Assembly: GCA_009760855.2 (NCBI GenBank)
Contig: WPIO01000325.1
Span: forward strand, 1 to 64,000
Length of the DNA stretch: 64,000 bases
Direction: 5' to 3'
From: Cristatella mucedo
Lineage: Eukaryota > Bryozoa > Phylactolaemata > Cristatellidae
A model generated the notes under the pieces. That model ran no database searches. It was not told where the DNA came from and saw nothing but the letters and a program-made list of their open reading frames with translations. Made by a program: the position numbers and the translations under genes. Each line of letters starts with the position of its first letter. The first letter of the stretch is position 1. Positions 49,856 through 63,334 of the stretch are shown in pieces.

Positions 49856-50394
49856 CTCCATTACTGCTGACACCGGCATTGATAACCGTAAAGTCGCTAT
49901 GCGAAGAGGCTGGCAAATCAGCTCATGTTTATTACCTATTTCCCCGTCCGGATAAAACTGAGATGCAAACTCAGTGCTCATAAAGGACAGTGGAAGTCTC
50001 CACCAACTATAGACGAATACCGTGCAGTGGTGAAACCCGAAATTTGTAACGCGGTTAGTGAATGATACAATGCTGTACCACTAAAAGCCGGATAAAGCAT
50101 CATGATGCATGACAGTACGCCGTATTAGACATGTAATATATATCAGCACCGGCGGCCGGGCATTCATTACTGGCATACGCGGCTCATTGGCCAGCAGTGA
50201 AAATCGGCTCAAATGCAAACGCAGCTCGTCCTGAATAAAATCTGCTAGCTCATTGAGTAGGCATTTTAAACGGCCCAGACCATAGCCTGTCGCAAGATTG
50301 CAATATCGAAAAAAAGGATTACTGGCAGCAATCTTGGTAGCCTTTCCGGCGAGGCCATATTAGAAAAGAAAAGCATGACGCCTCCAGCCGGCGA

Positions 50395-51140
50395 GGACGA
50401 AACCAAGGCTCGACTGAGGTCAAAGCTCGACCGAGACCGAGGCTCGACCAAGACCGAGGCTCGATAAAACCAAGGTACGAACAAGAACGAGGATCGACGA
50501 GACCAATGCTCGACAGGGATCGAGGCTCGACAGCAACGGCGGCTCAACCTCGTACGAGGCTTGACCGTGAACGAGGCTCGACCGAGAACGAGGCTCGAAC
50601 GAGACCGAGACTCGGTCGCGAATGAGGCTCGACAGAGACCGAGGCTCGACCAAAGCCGAGGCTCGACAGGGAACGAGGCTCGACCGAGAGCGCCGCTCGA
50701 CCGAGAGCGACGCTCGACCAAAAGCGAGGCTCAACCGAAACCGAGGCTCAACCGAGACCGAGGCTCGACCGAGACAAAGGCTCGATCAGGAACGAGGCTA
50801 GACCGAGACAAAGGCTCGACCAGGAACGAGGCTAGGCCGAGACTGAGGCTCGACCGAGACCGAGGCTCGACCGAGACAAAGGCTCGACCGCGACCGAGGC
50901 TCGACCGACACCGAGGCTCGACCGAGACCGAGGCTCGACCTAGACCAAGATCCGACCGAGAACGAGGCTGAACCAAAACCTGGGCTCGACCGAGACAGGG
51001 CTCTACCGAGAACGAGGCGCGATCGAGAGCGAGGCTCGACCGAGATCAAGGCTCGACCGAGACCGAGGCTTGACAGACACCGAGGCTCGACCGATATCGA
51101 GGCTCGACCGACACCGAGGCCCGACCGACACCGTGTGACT
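50395..51140 (+). repeat. 17-bp minisatellite array 2
   Basis: About 43 copies of a unit close to GAGGCTCGACCGAGACC with frequent substitutions (AACGAG, ACAAAG variants). Confidence 0.95.
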
Positions 51141-52204
51141 GAGCAATCCTGCGGCTCAATTATAGGGTACCGGCGCGTACCAGCAGAGGCGGCGGCGCTT
51201 CATGCTTTTCTGCAGACGCGGCAGCTTCCAAGCGACGTGTGATGCTTTTTGCAGCGTGAGCTCCCTAGCTGCTTCCTAATTAGATTTCGATCATTCGCTA
51301 CGCTTACTAATCAGCCCGATTAATATCGGCCATCGTCGACAGACATTTCGTGTACCTTCAGTAATGTAGATTTTTTTTAGTATTGCAAATATATTAGTTA
51401 ATACATTACAGTATACTAACTATTATCTTGTATAACACTGAACGTGATATACTAATAATCGAAATCTGAGCAATAGCGATGCCGGAGTCTTGAATTGCGG
51501 CTAGCCAATGAAACGGTGCAGTACCAGTGAACAGATTATTGAGGAGCATGATGCATGCAGGGATGCCGTATCCCTTGCATTAACGGACATTTTACAAAAG
51601 CACCGCCTGATGATCATTTAAGGTTGGCACGAACGTTTCGTTGGCCCAATAGGTAAAATCCACTCTAAACCCAGTGCTGAGCGCCATTGACTGACGTAAT
51701 TTCTGTATGCAAATGTGGCTGGTCAATCAGCTCGTGTTTATTTACTATTGACTGGTCCGGATAAAACTGGGCCACAAACGCAGCTCTCATTAAGGACGGT
51801 AAAAGTTTCCTCCAATGCGAGACGACTACTGTGCAATAGTGACGCCGGAGTCTTGAATCGCGGCTAGCCAATGAAACGGTGCAGTACCAGTGAACAGATT
51901 ATTGAGCAGCATGATGCATGCAGGGATGCCGTATCCCTTGCATTGACATAAATTTTAGAACAGCACCGCCTGATGATCATTTAACGATGAGACGTATGGT
52001 TCGTTGGCCTATAGTTAAAATAAAATCAAAACCCATTGCAGAGCCTGATGACTCAAATCTTCCAGTCACTCACAGGGGGCTGGCTTTTTATACGGCCTAG
52101 GACAAAGCTGTCGCAAGATCGCAGTATCGGATATATGAATTACCCGCCACAATCCGGGTCACGTTGCCGGCGGCGCCGTATTAGAATTAAGAGCTTGAAG
52201 TTCT

Positions 52205-52745
52205 GTAGCCGACGAAGACGAAACCGATGCTCGACCGAGAACGAGCCTCAAACGAGATCGAGGCTCGATTGATATCAAGTCTCGTCCTCGGTAAAGGCTC
52301 GACGGGTATCGAGGTTTAACCGGTATCGAGGTTCGACAGGTAACAAGGCTCGACCGAGACCGACGCTCGAATGAGACCGAGGTTCGACCGGGAAAGAGGC
52401 TCGACAAAGACAGTGGCTCAAGCATGAGAGACGCTCAACCAAGAGCGAGGCTCATCAAACAACGAGGCGCGGCGGATACTGCGCCCGTGATATGACCGAG
52501 GCTCGACCGTGCACCAAACTTAACCATGACTCACGCTCGACTGCGACCGACGCTCGTCCGCGACCTAGGCTCAAACATGACTGACGCCCTGCCGACACTG
52601 ACGCTCAACCAAAACCGTGGCTTGACAAAGACAGAGGATTGACCATAACCGAGACTCGATCGAGACTGAGGCTCTACCGAGACTGGGTGCTCTAACGTGA
52701 CGGAGGTTCGACCGTAACAGATGCAATGACCATGACCGAGGCTAG
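52205..52745 (+). repeat. 17-bp minisatellite array 3
   Basis: About 30 diverged copies. The last third (CGTGAC/ACCGTGA variants) is shared with the ends of arrays 4 and 5, so the arrays have a fixed internal polarity. Confidence 0.92.
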
Positions 52746-54884
52746 CATGCACAGTGCGGAATTTCCAAATTGTGGTTTGCCTGCGAAATCCTGCGGCTCA
52801 ATTATAGGGTAACGGCGCGTACCAGCAGTGGCGGCGGCACTCAAAGTTTTTCTGCACAAGCTGGAGCTTCCAAGCGACGCGTGATGCTTAATGCCGCAGG
52901 AGCGCCCTAGCTGCATCCTAATTAGACTCCGAGTATCCGTAATCGTAATCGGCCTGAGTAATCGTTATCCGCTTCGCAATCGGCCTGAGTAATATCGGCC
53001 ATCGTCTACAGACACTTCGTGTACGTTTAGTACAGATTATTTTTAATATTAAAAATGTATAAGATAAAAAATTACAGTATACTAACTATTAAATTGTATA
53101 GCACTGAACTTGAAATACTAATTAGTTGTTGTAGAAATTGTAAATAAAGTTTAGCGTGTACGTTTAATTTATTTTCTGACGCACTTTTTACTCTGTTGAC
53201 GCCGCGTGTACGGCTATAAAACCTATTACGCTGTTCACCCGGCAATTGAGGCTACAATAGCTCACAGCCCCCTTCCGGTATAGCTGCTAAGTTATGATAG
53301 CGATTAGTGACTTAGTGTTGGTTACCGCTTCCAATTGATTGATGCCGGTACGTTTACAAAATGGCGGGGCTTCAGGAGAATTTGGGAAGCCGACTGGCAT
53401 CTCACCCACCCGGCGAATTCGGCCGCAGGACTGGGCGTTGGATGATCGCAGGGACAGAAGATCAGGTCGCCCAACAATATTGACTTTTTCACTGCATTCA
53501 GCAGCTCTTTCCACTCGCGCCTCTCTGCTAGCCGTCACTACCGCTTTGCATAACTTGCGTCAACGAGCTACCACATTAGATCGCACGTAAGTGCACGGAT
53601 CGGCGAATAGGAAATCAAACACACTCAAACTAGAGAGTCCAAGCTGAGGTAGCCGTTTCTCGCGCGAACGAACCAGTTGTCACTAGCCGAAATCACCGCT
53701 TGGAGCCTGAATCGCGAGATAGCGATGAGTGCCACACGAATTAGTTTGCGTGCGATAATCAGCTCCGGTCCTGGTCGTTCTGTTCACCTCGTCATTTGTA
53801 GGCTGGTGCGTCAGCTTTAACGACGCTTCACGGACAGCTCAATTAGCTGTGAATGACAAAAAAGACGAGGGAAAATGTCTCCTTGCTTTTAGTGCCGGAA
53901 TTTAAATGGGCAGCTGGTTTCAGCGGTGCAAGACGACTGTGACTGACCACGGATGAATCAAGAATAGAAACGGAGAGGGAGACAGGGACAGTGAGAGGGA
54001 AAGGAAGGAAGAGATACAACGAGAGTGCCGAGCAAAGCAGAGCATAACGGGGAGTGCAGAGACATTTACAGAGAGGCGTCGAATGAAAATGAGAGAGAGG
54101 GAGAGTAAAGGAAAGTGTGCACGCACCGGAGGAAACGAACCAGTAGACAAAGCACAGATTGGGGCTTTTCTCAGAGCTCCGCGGCTCCTTGAACATCGCA
54201 ACCAGGTGTCGCTTGACTGACGTAGCAGTTTCGTGGCGGTCGCCGACTGCACGAGGGCGGCTGCCTGAGGTAGGCGATGCTTCCACCTATCAATGGCTTA
54301 TTCAGCCTTGTGTTGGGCATTTCGCGACAAGGCTGCAGCGGACCTCAGTTTTTCAGCCTGCTGCTTCGCAAGTAGACACACAGTAACGCCTTTACCTAAT
54401 AATAACAATAATATTAACAATAATAATGGTAATACATTGTATACGACCCTCAGAAAACTGATCCTCGTTCCAGGTACTTTACAGAGGCAATAGGGAAAGC
54501 ATCAAATGATAGGGAAAGCAGCAAATGATATACCGTAGCACCCGCAGGCATCAGTTGCAATGTAGGAGGGCAAATTAACGAAAAAGACAAATCTCAATAG
54601 ACCAACGAATGCTTCAATATTCAGATGTTTCTAGTTCCTTTTTAAGTGTCGTGTCTGTCAACAGCCTAGCACTCGGTCGTCAAGATGAGGTTAGCTGGCC
54701 AAAAACAGCTCGCTAGGCCAGCTTAGTGGCCCGTGAGTACAACCGCAAAGAGCTCTCTCGGGTCTCTCAGGAAGACGCTGTTGTATTATACAGCTACGGA
54801 AAGATTAATCACTCGAGCAGGCACAAATGCACAAAATCTGTGCAATACAAGCTGTGCTTGATACCCCCTCGAGACGGTTGTTAC

Positions 54885-54965
54885 TAACGCGGCTATCGGT
54901 TGAGGCGGCAGCTTTGCATGGCCTGATCTCTAGGTCGTGGGTTCAAATGCTATTGAGAACGATTA
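54885..54965 (+). repeat. tRNA-like segment in unit 3
   Basis: CGGTTGAGGCGGCAGC, then CTAGGTCGTGGGTTCAAATG; the B box is slightly degraded compared with the copy at 49776. Confidence 0.55.
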
Positions 54966-55479
54966 TCGGTCGCCACTACTGGTCAATCAGCTCGTGTTTA
55001 TTTACTATTACCCGGTCCGGATAAAACTAGGCCACATGCACAGCTCTCATTAGGACGGTAAAAGTTTCCTCCCACGCGAGACGACTACTGTGCAGTAGTG
55101 ACGCCAGAGTCTTGAATCATGGCTAGCCAATGATACTGTGCGGTAACAGTGAACGGGTTAAAGAGCAGCATGATGCATGCAATGATGCCGTATCCCTTGC
55201 ATTGGCATTAGTTTTACAAAAGCACCGCCTGATGATCATTTAACAATGGGACGTACGGTTCGTTGGCCTATAGTTAAACTCAAATCAAAACCCAGCTCAG
55301 AGCGTCATGACTCAAATCTTCCAGATTATCACAGGGGGCTTGCTTTGTATACGGCCTAGGCCAAAAAATGTCGCAAGATCTCAGTATCGGATATAACAAT
55401 TACCCGCCACAATCCTGGTCGCGTTGCCGGCGGCGCCGTGTTAGAATTAAGACCAGGAAGCTCTTTAGCCGGCGAAGAC

Positions 55480-57245
55480 GAAAGCGAGGCTCGACCGAGA
55501 ACGAGGCTCGACTGAGAGGCTCGATCGATATCAAGCCAAGATCTCGGCAAAGGCTCAACCGGCATCGAGGTTCGACAGGGAACGAGGCTGGACTGAGAAA
55601 GGCTCAACTGAGACCAAGGCTCGACCGAAAATAAGGGTCGACCGACACCGAGGTTCAAACGACACCGAGGCTCGACCAAGACCGAGATTCGACCTGCACT
55701 GAGGCTCGACCAAGACTGATGCTCGACCAAGACAGACGCTTAACTGAGACTGGGGCTCGACAAAAACCGAGGGTCGACCGACACCGAGGCTCAACCGACA
55801 CCGAGGGTCGACCGAGACCGAGATTCGACCTGGACCGAGGCTCGACCAAGACTGAGGCTCGACCGAGACCAAGGTTCGACCAAGACCAAGGCTCGACCAA
55901 GATTGAGGCTCGACCGAGAACAAGGCTCAACCGAGACCGAGGCTCCACCGAGACCGAGGCACGACGTAGAACTTGGCTCGACGTAGAACTTGGCTCGACG
56001 GAGACCGAGGCTCGTCCGAGACCGAGGCTCGACCGAGACCGTGGCTCGACCGCGACCGAGGCCCGACCGAGACCGAGGCCCGACCGGGAGCGAGGCCCGA
56101 CCGAGACTCAGGCCCGACCGAGACTCAGGCTCGACCGAGACTCAGGCTCGACCGAGACTCAGGCTCGACCGAGACTCAGGCTCGACCGAGACTCAGGCTC
56201 GACCGAGACTCAGGCTCGACCGAGACTCAGGCTCGACCGAGACTCAGGCTCGACCGAGACTCAGGCTCGACCGAGACTCAGGCTCGACCGAGACTCAGGC
56301 TCGACCGAGACTCAGGCTCGACCGAGACTCAGGCTCGACCGAGACTCAGGCTCGACCGAGACTCAGGCTCGACCGAGACTCAGGCTCGACCGAGACTCAG
56401 GCTCGACCGAGACTCAGGCTCGACCGAGACTCAGGCTCGACCGAGACTCAGGCTCGACCGAGACTCAGGCTCGACCGAGACTCAGGCTCGACCGAGACTC
56501 AGGCTCGACCGAGACTCAGGCTCGACCGAGACTCAGGCTCGACCGAGACTCAGGCTCGACCGAGACTCAGGCTCGACCGAGACTCAGGCTCGACCGAGAC
56601 TCAGGCTCGACCGAGACTCAGGCTCGACCGAGACTCAGGCTCGACCGAGACTCAGGCTCGACCGAGACTCAGGCTCGACCGGCTCGACCGAGACTCAGGC
56701 TCGACCGAGACTCAGGCTCGACCGAGACTCAGGCTCGACCGAGACTCAGGCTCGACCGTGATCGAGGCTCGACCTAGACCGACGCTCTACCGAGGCTGAA
56801 GTCCGAGCGAAACCGAGGCATGACCGAGACCGAGGCTGGACCGGAAAAGAGGCACGACTAAGACAGTGGCTCAAGCAAACAGACGCTCAACCAAGAGCGT
56901 GGCTCAACAGACAATGACGCACGGCGAATACCGCACTCATGACACGACTGAGGCTTGACCGTGCCCCAAACTTTACCATGACTAACACTCGACTGTGACC
57001 GACGCTCGACCGTGACCTAGGCTCAAACATGACTGACGACTGTGACCGACGCTCGACCGTGACCTAGGCTCAAACATGACTGACGCCCCGCCGACACTGA
57101 CGCTCAACTAAAACCGCGGCTCGACAGATACAGTGGACTGACAATAACCGAGGCTCGATCGAGACCGAGGCTAAACCGCGACTGGGTGCTCTAATGTGAC
57201 GGATGTCAGACCGTGACGTATGCATGACCATGACCGAGGCTAGCC
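55480..57245 (+). repeat. 17-bp minisatellite array 4 (longest)
   Basis: About 100 copies. The left and right flanks are diverged copies of GAGGCTCGACCGAGACC. The centre (56103-56757) is a separate homogeneous block, described in its own entry. The array produces long overlapping open frames in all three plus-strand phases. Confidence 0.96.
56103..56757 (+). repeat. Homogenised core: 38 copies of GAGACTCAGGCTCGACC
   Basis: Thirty-four tandem copies occupy 56103-56680, a nine-base partial copy (GGCTCGACC) follows at 56681-56689, and four more copies run to 56757. The first copy has CCC for CTC; otherwise the copies look identical. The variant with ACTCA in place of ACCGA is found only here, so this block arose by recent local expansion. 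Confidence 0.97.
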
Positions 57246-58806
57246 TGCGACGCGAGGAATTTAAAAGTTGTGGTTTGCCTGCCAAATTCTACGGCTCAAT
57301 TATAAGGTACCGGCGCGAACGAGCAGTGGCGGCGTCGATGCAAGTTTTTCTGCAGACGCAGCAGCTTCCAAGCGACGTGAGATGCTCGGTGCCGCAGAAG
57401 CACCCTAGCTGCTTCCTAATTAGTCTTCGATTATCCGCTCGGCTTCATAATCGGCATGATCAATATCGGCCATCGTCTACAGACTCTTCGCGTACATTTA
57501 GTAAAGCAGATTATTTTTCATATTGCATAATTATAAGATAATAGATTACAGTGTACTAACTATTACATTGTAAAACACTGACCGGGAAATACTAATGAGT
57601 GTATGTAAACTTCTAAATAAAGTTTAGTGTGTACGTTTAATTTAATTTCTGACACACTTTTACGCCGGTGACGCTGCCTGTACGCCTCTAAAACCTATTA
57701 TGCCGTTAACCCGGCAATTGAGGCTACAATAGCTCACTGTCCCCTTCTAGGACAGCTGCCAAGTTTTGATAGCGATCGGTTACTTGATGTTGGTTACCAC
57801 TTCCCATTGATAGATGCGGGTGCGTTTACAAGATCGCAGGGCTTCAGGAGAATATGGTATGCCGACTGGCACCTCAGCCACCCGGCGAATCGGTCCAAAG
57901 GACTGGGTGACGGTCGGTCGCTGGGACACAAGAGCGGAGTCGCCCAACAACATCGACATTTGCTGGGCTGGCTGCCTTCTCTAACACGAAGGCCCAGACG
58001 CACGAACCCTCGGCTCCATCGCCCATGGAGCTGCTCGCTCGGATCGCTCGCTTGCTCACTTCTAGGAACATCGTTAGCTCGCAGACTATTCTAAGTGCTC
58101 TCGCTCCCAAAGTGTACGGGCAAGCTAGCCTGCGTGCGAACGTCATTTAAATGCCGATAGACGTGTTCACTACAAACTAAAAACGCAATTTCATTCAGGA
58201 GCTCTTTCCACTCGAGCTGCTATGCTAGCATTCCCTAGCGGATTGTGAAACTTTCTTCAACGAGCAAGAATTTTGGATCACACATAAGTGCACCAATCGG
58301 CGAATTCGAAATCAATCACAGTCGAACTAGACAGCCCAAGCAGAGGTAGCCGTTTCTCTCGCGAACGAACCAGTTTTCACAAGCCGAGGTCGCCTCTTGT
58401 AGCTTGAATCGCAAGCTAGCGATACGTGCCGCACGAATTAGTTTTCGTGCGATGATCAGCTCCGCTCCGGGTCTTTCTGTTTTCCTTGACATTCGCAGGC
58501 TGGTGCACCACCTTTAACGAAGCTTCGCAGAAACCTCAATTAGCTGTGAATGACAACAAAGACAAGGACCTGAGTCTCATCGCTTTTAGTGCTGGAACTT
58601 TTATGGGCGGCTGGTTGCAGCGGTGCACGACGACCGTGATTGACCACGGACGAATCAATAGGAAAGAGGCAGAGGGATACAGCGAGAGTGAGAGAAAGTG
58701 TGGAGGAAGAGATAGAACGAGAGAGCCGAGCAAAGCAGAGCATACCGAGGAGTGCATAGAGAGATACAGAGATGTGGCGAGAGAAAAGGAGAGAGATGGA
58801 GAGTGA

Positions 58807-61800
58807 AGTTTCCTCAACGGGAGACAACTACTGTGCAATAGTGACGCTGGAGTCTTGAATCGCGGCTAGCCAATGAAACGTTGCAGTACCAGTGAACAGA
58901 TTAAAGAGCAGCATGATGCATGCAGGGATGCCGTATTCCTTGCGTTAACATACATTTTACAACGGCACCGCCTGATGATCATTTAACAATGAGACTTACG
59001 GTTCGTTGGCCCACAGTAAAAATTAAATCAAAACCCAGTGCAGAGGCTCATGACTCTAATCTTCCAGCCTGTCACAAGGGGCCGGCTTTTTATGCAGCAT
59101 AGGCCAAAACTGTCGCGAGATCGCAGTATCAGATATAAGAATTACCCGCCACAATCCGGGTCGCGTTGCCGGCGGTGCTATATTAAAATTAAGAAAATGA
59201 AGCCCTGTACCCGATAAAGACTAAAGCGAGGCCCGACTGAAAACGAGCCTCAAACGGGATCGAGGCTCGATCGACATGAAGGCTCTATCTCGGCAAAGGC
59301 TCAACCTGTATTGAGGTTCAACCTATATCGAAGTTCGACCGCGAACGAGGCTGAACTGAGAGCAAGGCTCGACCGAGACCGAGCCTTGACCAAGACTAAG
59401 GGTCGACCGAAACCGAGGCTCGACCGAGGCCGAGGCTCTACCGAGACCGAGGCTAGACCGAGACCGATGCTCGACCTAGACTGAGGCTCGTCCGAGACTG
59501 AAGCTTGACCGAGACCGAGGCTTGACCGAGACCAAGGCTCGACCGGGCAAGAGGTTCGATTAGGACAGTGGCTCAAGCAAGACAGTTGCTCAACCAAGAC
59601 CGAGGCTCAACGAACAACGAGGCACGGCGGACACCGCGCCCGCGACATGACTGTGGCTTGACCGTGCCCTAAACTTAACAATGACTAATGCTCGACTGTG
59701 ACCAACGCTCGACCGTGATCTAGGCTCAAACATGACTGACGCCCTGCCGACACTGACGCTCAACCAAAACGTGGCTCGACAGAGACAGAGGCTGAACCAT
59801 AACCGAGGCTCGATCGAGAAAGAGCCTCAAACGAGATCAAGGCTAGATCTCGGCAAAGGCTTAGCCGGTATCGAGGTTCAACCTATTTCGAAGTTCGCCC
59901 GGGTACGAGGCTGGACCGAGAGCCAGCTTCGACCGAGACTGAGGCATGACCAAGACTGAGGCTCAAGCGAGACCGAGGCTCGACCTTGACTGAGGCTCGA
60001 CACAGACTGAAGCTCGACCGAGACCGAGGCTCGACCGAGACCGAGGCTTAACCGGGTAATAGGCTCGATTAAGACAGTGGACCAAGTGAGACAACTGCTC
60101 AACCAAGACCGCGGCTTAAAAACCATGAGGCACATCGGACACCGTGCCTGCAACATGACCGAGGCTCGACCGTGCCCCAAACTTAACCATAACTAACGCT
60201 CAACTATGACCAACGCTCGACCATGACCTTGACTCAAACTGACTGACGCCCTGCCGACACTGACGCTTAACAAAAATGAGGCACGAGAGGGACAGAAGAT
60301 TGACCATGACCGAGAATCGATCGAGACCGAGGCTAGACCGCGACTGGGTGCTCTAATGTGACGAAGGTTCGACCGTGACAGATGCATGACCATGACCGAG
60401 GCTAGCTTGCGACGCGCGGAATTTCAAAGTTGTGGTTTGCCTGTGAAATCTTGTGGCTCAATTATAGGGTATCGGCGCGTACCAGCAGTGGCGGCGGCGC
60501 TGCAAGATTTTCTGCAGACGCAGCAGGTTCCAAGCGACATGTGATGCTTAATGCCGCAGGCGCCCTCTAGCTGCTTCCAACTTAGACTTCGATTATCCGC
60601 TCGGCTTCGTAATCGGCCTGACTGATATCGGCCACGGTCTACAGACACTTCGTGTACGTTTAGTACAGCAAATTATTTTTTAATAATGCAAATTTAAAAG
60701 ATAATACATTACAGTGTACTAACTATTCAATTGTATAATACTGAACGTGAAATACTAATTAGTTGATGGAGAACTTCTAAATAGAGTTTTGCGTGTACAT
60801 TTAATTTAATTTCTGACACACTTTCTACGCCGTTGACGGCGCGTTTAGGGCTGTATGAGCTATTACCACGTTCCCCGGCAAATCAGGCTTCAATAGCTCG
60901 CAGCCCTCTTTTGGTACAGCCGCTAAGTTTAGATAGCGATCGGTGACTTCTTGTTGGTTACCTGGTGTCGGCCGACTGGCACGCCACCCACCTGCTGATT
61001 GGGTCGCAGTAATGGGCGTCGGTCAGTCGCTGGGACAGAAGAGCTGGTTCGCCTAACTATATCGACTTTTGCACGGGTGGCTGCCTACTTCAGCATGAAG
61101 GACCAGACGCATGAACCCTCGGCTCCATCGCCCATGGAGACGACATCGCGACGTCTTACTGATACTGCTGGCTCGGAGCGCTCGCTTGCTGAACTCTAGG
61201 AACGTCATTACATCTTAAACTGAACGAAGTGCTCTTGAGCCTAGCAACGAACTGGAAACTGGCCTGCGTGCGATCGTAATTTAAACGCCGATAGACGTGT
61301 TCACTATTAGCAAAAAACGCAATTTAATCCAGCAGATCTTTTCAATCGTGCCGCTCTGCTAGCCGTCCCTAGGGCTTCATGAAACTTACGTCAACGAGCA
61401 AGCACTTCGGATCGCAAGGAAGTGCACGGAAAGGCAAACTGGAAATCAATCGTACTCGTAATTGAGAACACAAGCTAAGGTAGCCGTTTTTCGTGCGAAC
61501 GAACCAGTTCTTACAAGCTGAGGTCGCCTCTCGTATCTTGAATCGCGAGCTAGCTTGAAATGCCGCACGAATCAGTTCGCTTGTGATGATCAGCTCCTCT
61601 CCGTAATTTTCTGTTTACCTCGACAATCGCAGGCTGGTGCATCGGGTTTAACGAAGCTTCACATACATCTTATTTAGATGGCAATGACAACAAAGACAAG
61701 GACCTGAGTCTCATCGCTCTTAGTGCTGGAACATTTATGGGCGGCTGGTTGCAGCTGTGCACGACGACCGTGATTGACCACGAACGGATCAATCGGGAAG

Positions 61801-62132
61801 TGGCAGAGGGAGACAGAGCAAATTGAGAGAAAGAGGGAGGAATAGATAAAACGAGAAAGCCGAGCAAATCAGACCATACCGGGAAGTTGAGAGAGAGAGA
61901 TACAGAGAGGCGGCGAGAGACAAAAAGAGAGAGAAAGAGAGTGAGATCGAACCAGCGGATACGAACCAGTAGACAAAGCATACATTGCAGCTTTTCTCAG
62001 AATTCCGTGGTTCCTTGAACATCCCAACCAAGTGTGGCTTGACTCACGTAGCGGTTTCGTGGTGGTCGGTGACTGCATGGCGGCGACTGCGGCTGCCTGA
62101 GGTAGGCGGTGCATCCTCCTAACAATAGCTTA
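58807..62132 (+). repeat. Composite macrosatellite unit 4 (leader and tRNA-like part missing)
   Basis: It begins in GTTTCCTCAACGGGAGACAA, corresponding to the middle of unit 2. It has a minisatellite array at 59215-60415 and then the same downstream parts through the GGCGGCTGGTTGCAG block (61740) and purine-rich sequence. The array itself contains an internal duplication: the CTCGGCAAAGGCT and CGAGGTTCAACCTAT segment appears at about 59290 and 59850. Confidence 0.85.
59215..60415 (+). repeat. 17-bp minisatellite array 5, internally duplicated
   Basis: About 70 diverged copies in two similar halves (59215-59815 and 59816-60415), each running from a CGAGCCTCAAACG-type start to the CATGACTGACGCCCTG-type end. 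Confidence 0.93.
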
Positions 62133-62711
62133 TTCAGCCTTGTGTTGGGGAGTTCTAGACAAGGCTGCAGTGGACCTCAGTTTTTCAGCTTGCTGCTTCG
62201 CAAGTAGACAGACAGCAACGCCTTTGCCTACTAGTAACTATAATATTGATAATAATCATAGTAATATATTTTATACGACCCTCAGAAAACTGTTTCTCGT
62301 TCCAGGTACTTTACTGAGGCGATAGAGAAAGCATCAAATGACAAGAAAAGCAGCAAACGATTTACCGTAGCACCTGCAGGCATCAGTCACAGTATAGGGG
62401 GCAAACTTACTCAACAGTCATATCTCAACAAAAAATGGTTTCTTCAAAAATGGGAAGTTCTAGCTTCTTTTTTAGTGTCGTATCTGTCACCAGCGTACCA
62501 CTTGGTGGTCGAGTAGAGGTCTGATGGCCACAAATAGCTCTCAAGGCGAGATCAGTGGCCCGTGAGTACAAACAAAAAGAGCTCCCTCGGGTCTCTGTGG
62601 AAGACGCTGTTGTATTATTGAGCTACGGACAAAATTATCACTCGAACGGAGACAATTGCACAGAATCTGCACTGTACAAGCTGAGCTTGATACGACCTCT
62701 ACACAGATTCA

Positions 62712-62795
62712 CACTTGTGGTTATCAGCTGAGGCAGCAGCGTAGCACAGCCTGATGCCTAGGTCGAGGGTTCGAATAACGTAGAGAGCAATTAGC
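62712..62795 (+). repeat. tRNA-like segment in unit 5
   Basis: TCAGCTGAGGCAGCAGC, then CTAGGTCGAGGGTTCGAATA, again with a good B-box core. Confidence 0.6.
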
Positions 62796-63334
62796 CATTG
62801 CAACTGCAAGCGCTATTGACTAACGTAAAGTCTGCATGCAAAAGTGGCTGGTCAATCAGCACGTTATTTTACTATTACCCCGTCCGGATAAAAGTGGGCC
62901 ACAAACGCAGCTCTCATTAGGACGGTGGAAGTCTCCTCCCATTCAGGATGCCTACTGTGCAATATAGTCGCCGGAGTCTCAAATCGCGGCTAGCCAATGA
63001 TACGGTGCAAAACCTGTGAACGGATTAAAGAGCAGCAAGATGCATGCAGGGATGCCGTTTCCTTACGTTGAGATCCATTTTAAAACAGCAACGCCTGATA
63101 ATTGTTTAACAATGGGAAGTACGGTCCGTTAGCCTATAGTTAAAATCAATGCAAAACCAACAGCAGAGCGTCATGACTCAAATCTCCTAGCCTATCACGG
63201 GGGCTTGCTTTTTATACGGCCCAGAACAAAAACTGTCGCAAGATCACAGTATCGGATACAACATTTACCCGCCACTATCCCGGTCGTGTTGCCGGCGGCG
63301 CCGTAATAAAATAGCCAGCATGAAGCCCTGTAGC

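Larger units (their letters stand above)
49206..54300 (+). repeat. Composite macrosatellite unit 2 with an internal duplication
   Basis: It starts TTCAGCCTTGTGTTGCGG. It has the same order of parts as unit 1, but the middle section, from the ACTACTGTGCAATAG segment to the minisatellite and the CGGCTCAATTATAGGG segment, is present twice. There are arrays at 50395-51140 and 52205-52745 and near-identical GCCGGAGTCTTGAAT segments at 51482 and 51844. It ends with the CGGCTGCCTGAGGTAGGCG leader of the next unit. Confidence 0.85.
54301..58806 (+). repeat. Composite macrosatellite unit 3
   Basis: It starts TTCAGCCTTGTGTTGGGC and runs through the tRNA-like segment and the longest minisatellite array. 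It ends with the GGCGGCTGGTTGCAG block and purine-rich sequence at 58806. The next unit begins without the leader and tRNA-like part, directly at the ACTACTGTGCAATAG segment. Confidence 0.85.

Noticed and set aside
53843-54286. 147-codon minus-strand frame with Leu/Ser/Pro-rich sequence
   Set aside because: It arises from the purine-rich GAGAGA-like strand of the macrosatellite; comparable frames at 58536 and 61670 are not conserved.
56103-56757. CRISPR array
   Set aside because: The repeats are contiguous 17-bp units with no spacers, in an animal genome.
55719-56799. Long open frames of 260-350 codons rich in Arg, Asp, Ser, Thr
   Set aside because: A 17-bp repeat without stops is open in all three phases and gives a 17-residue repeat in each. 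The frames are a by-product of the minisatellite.
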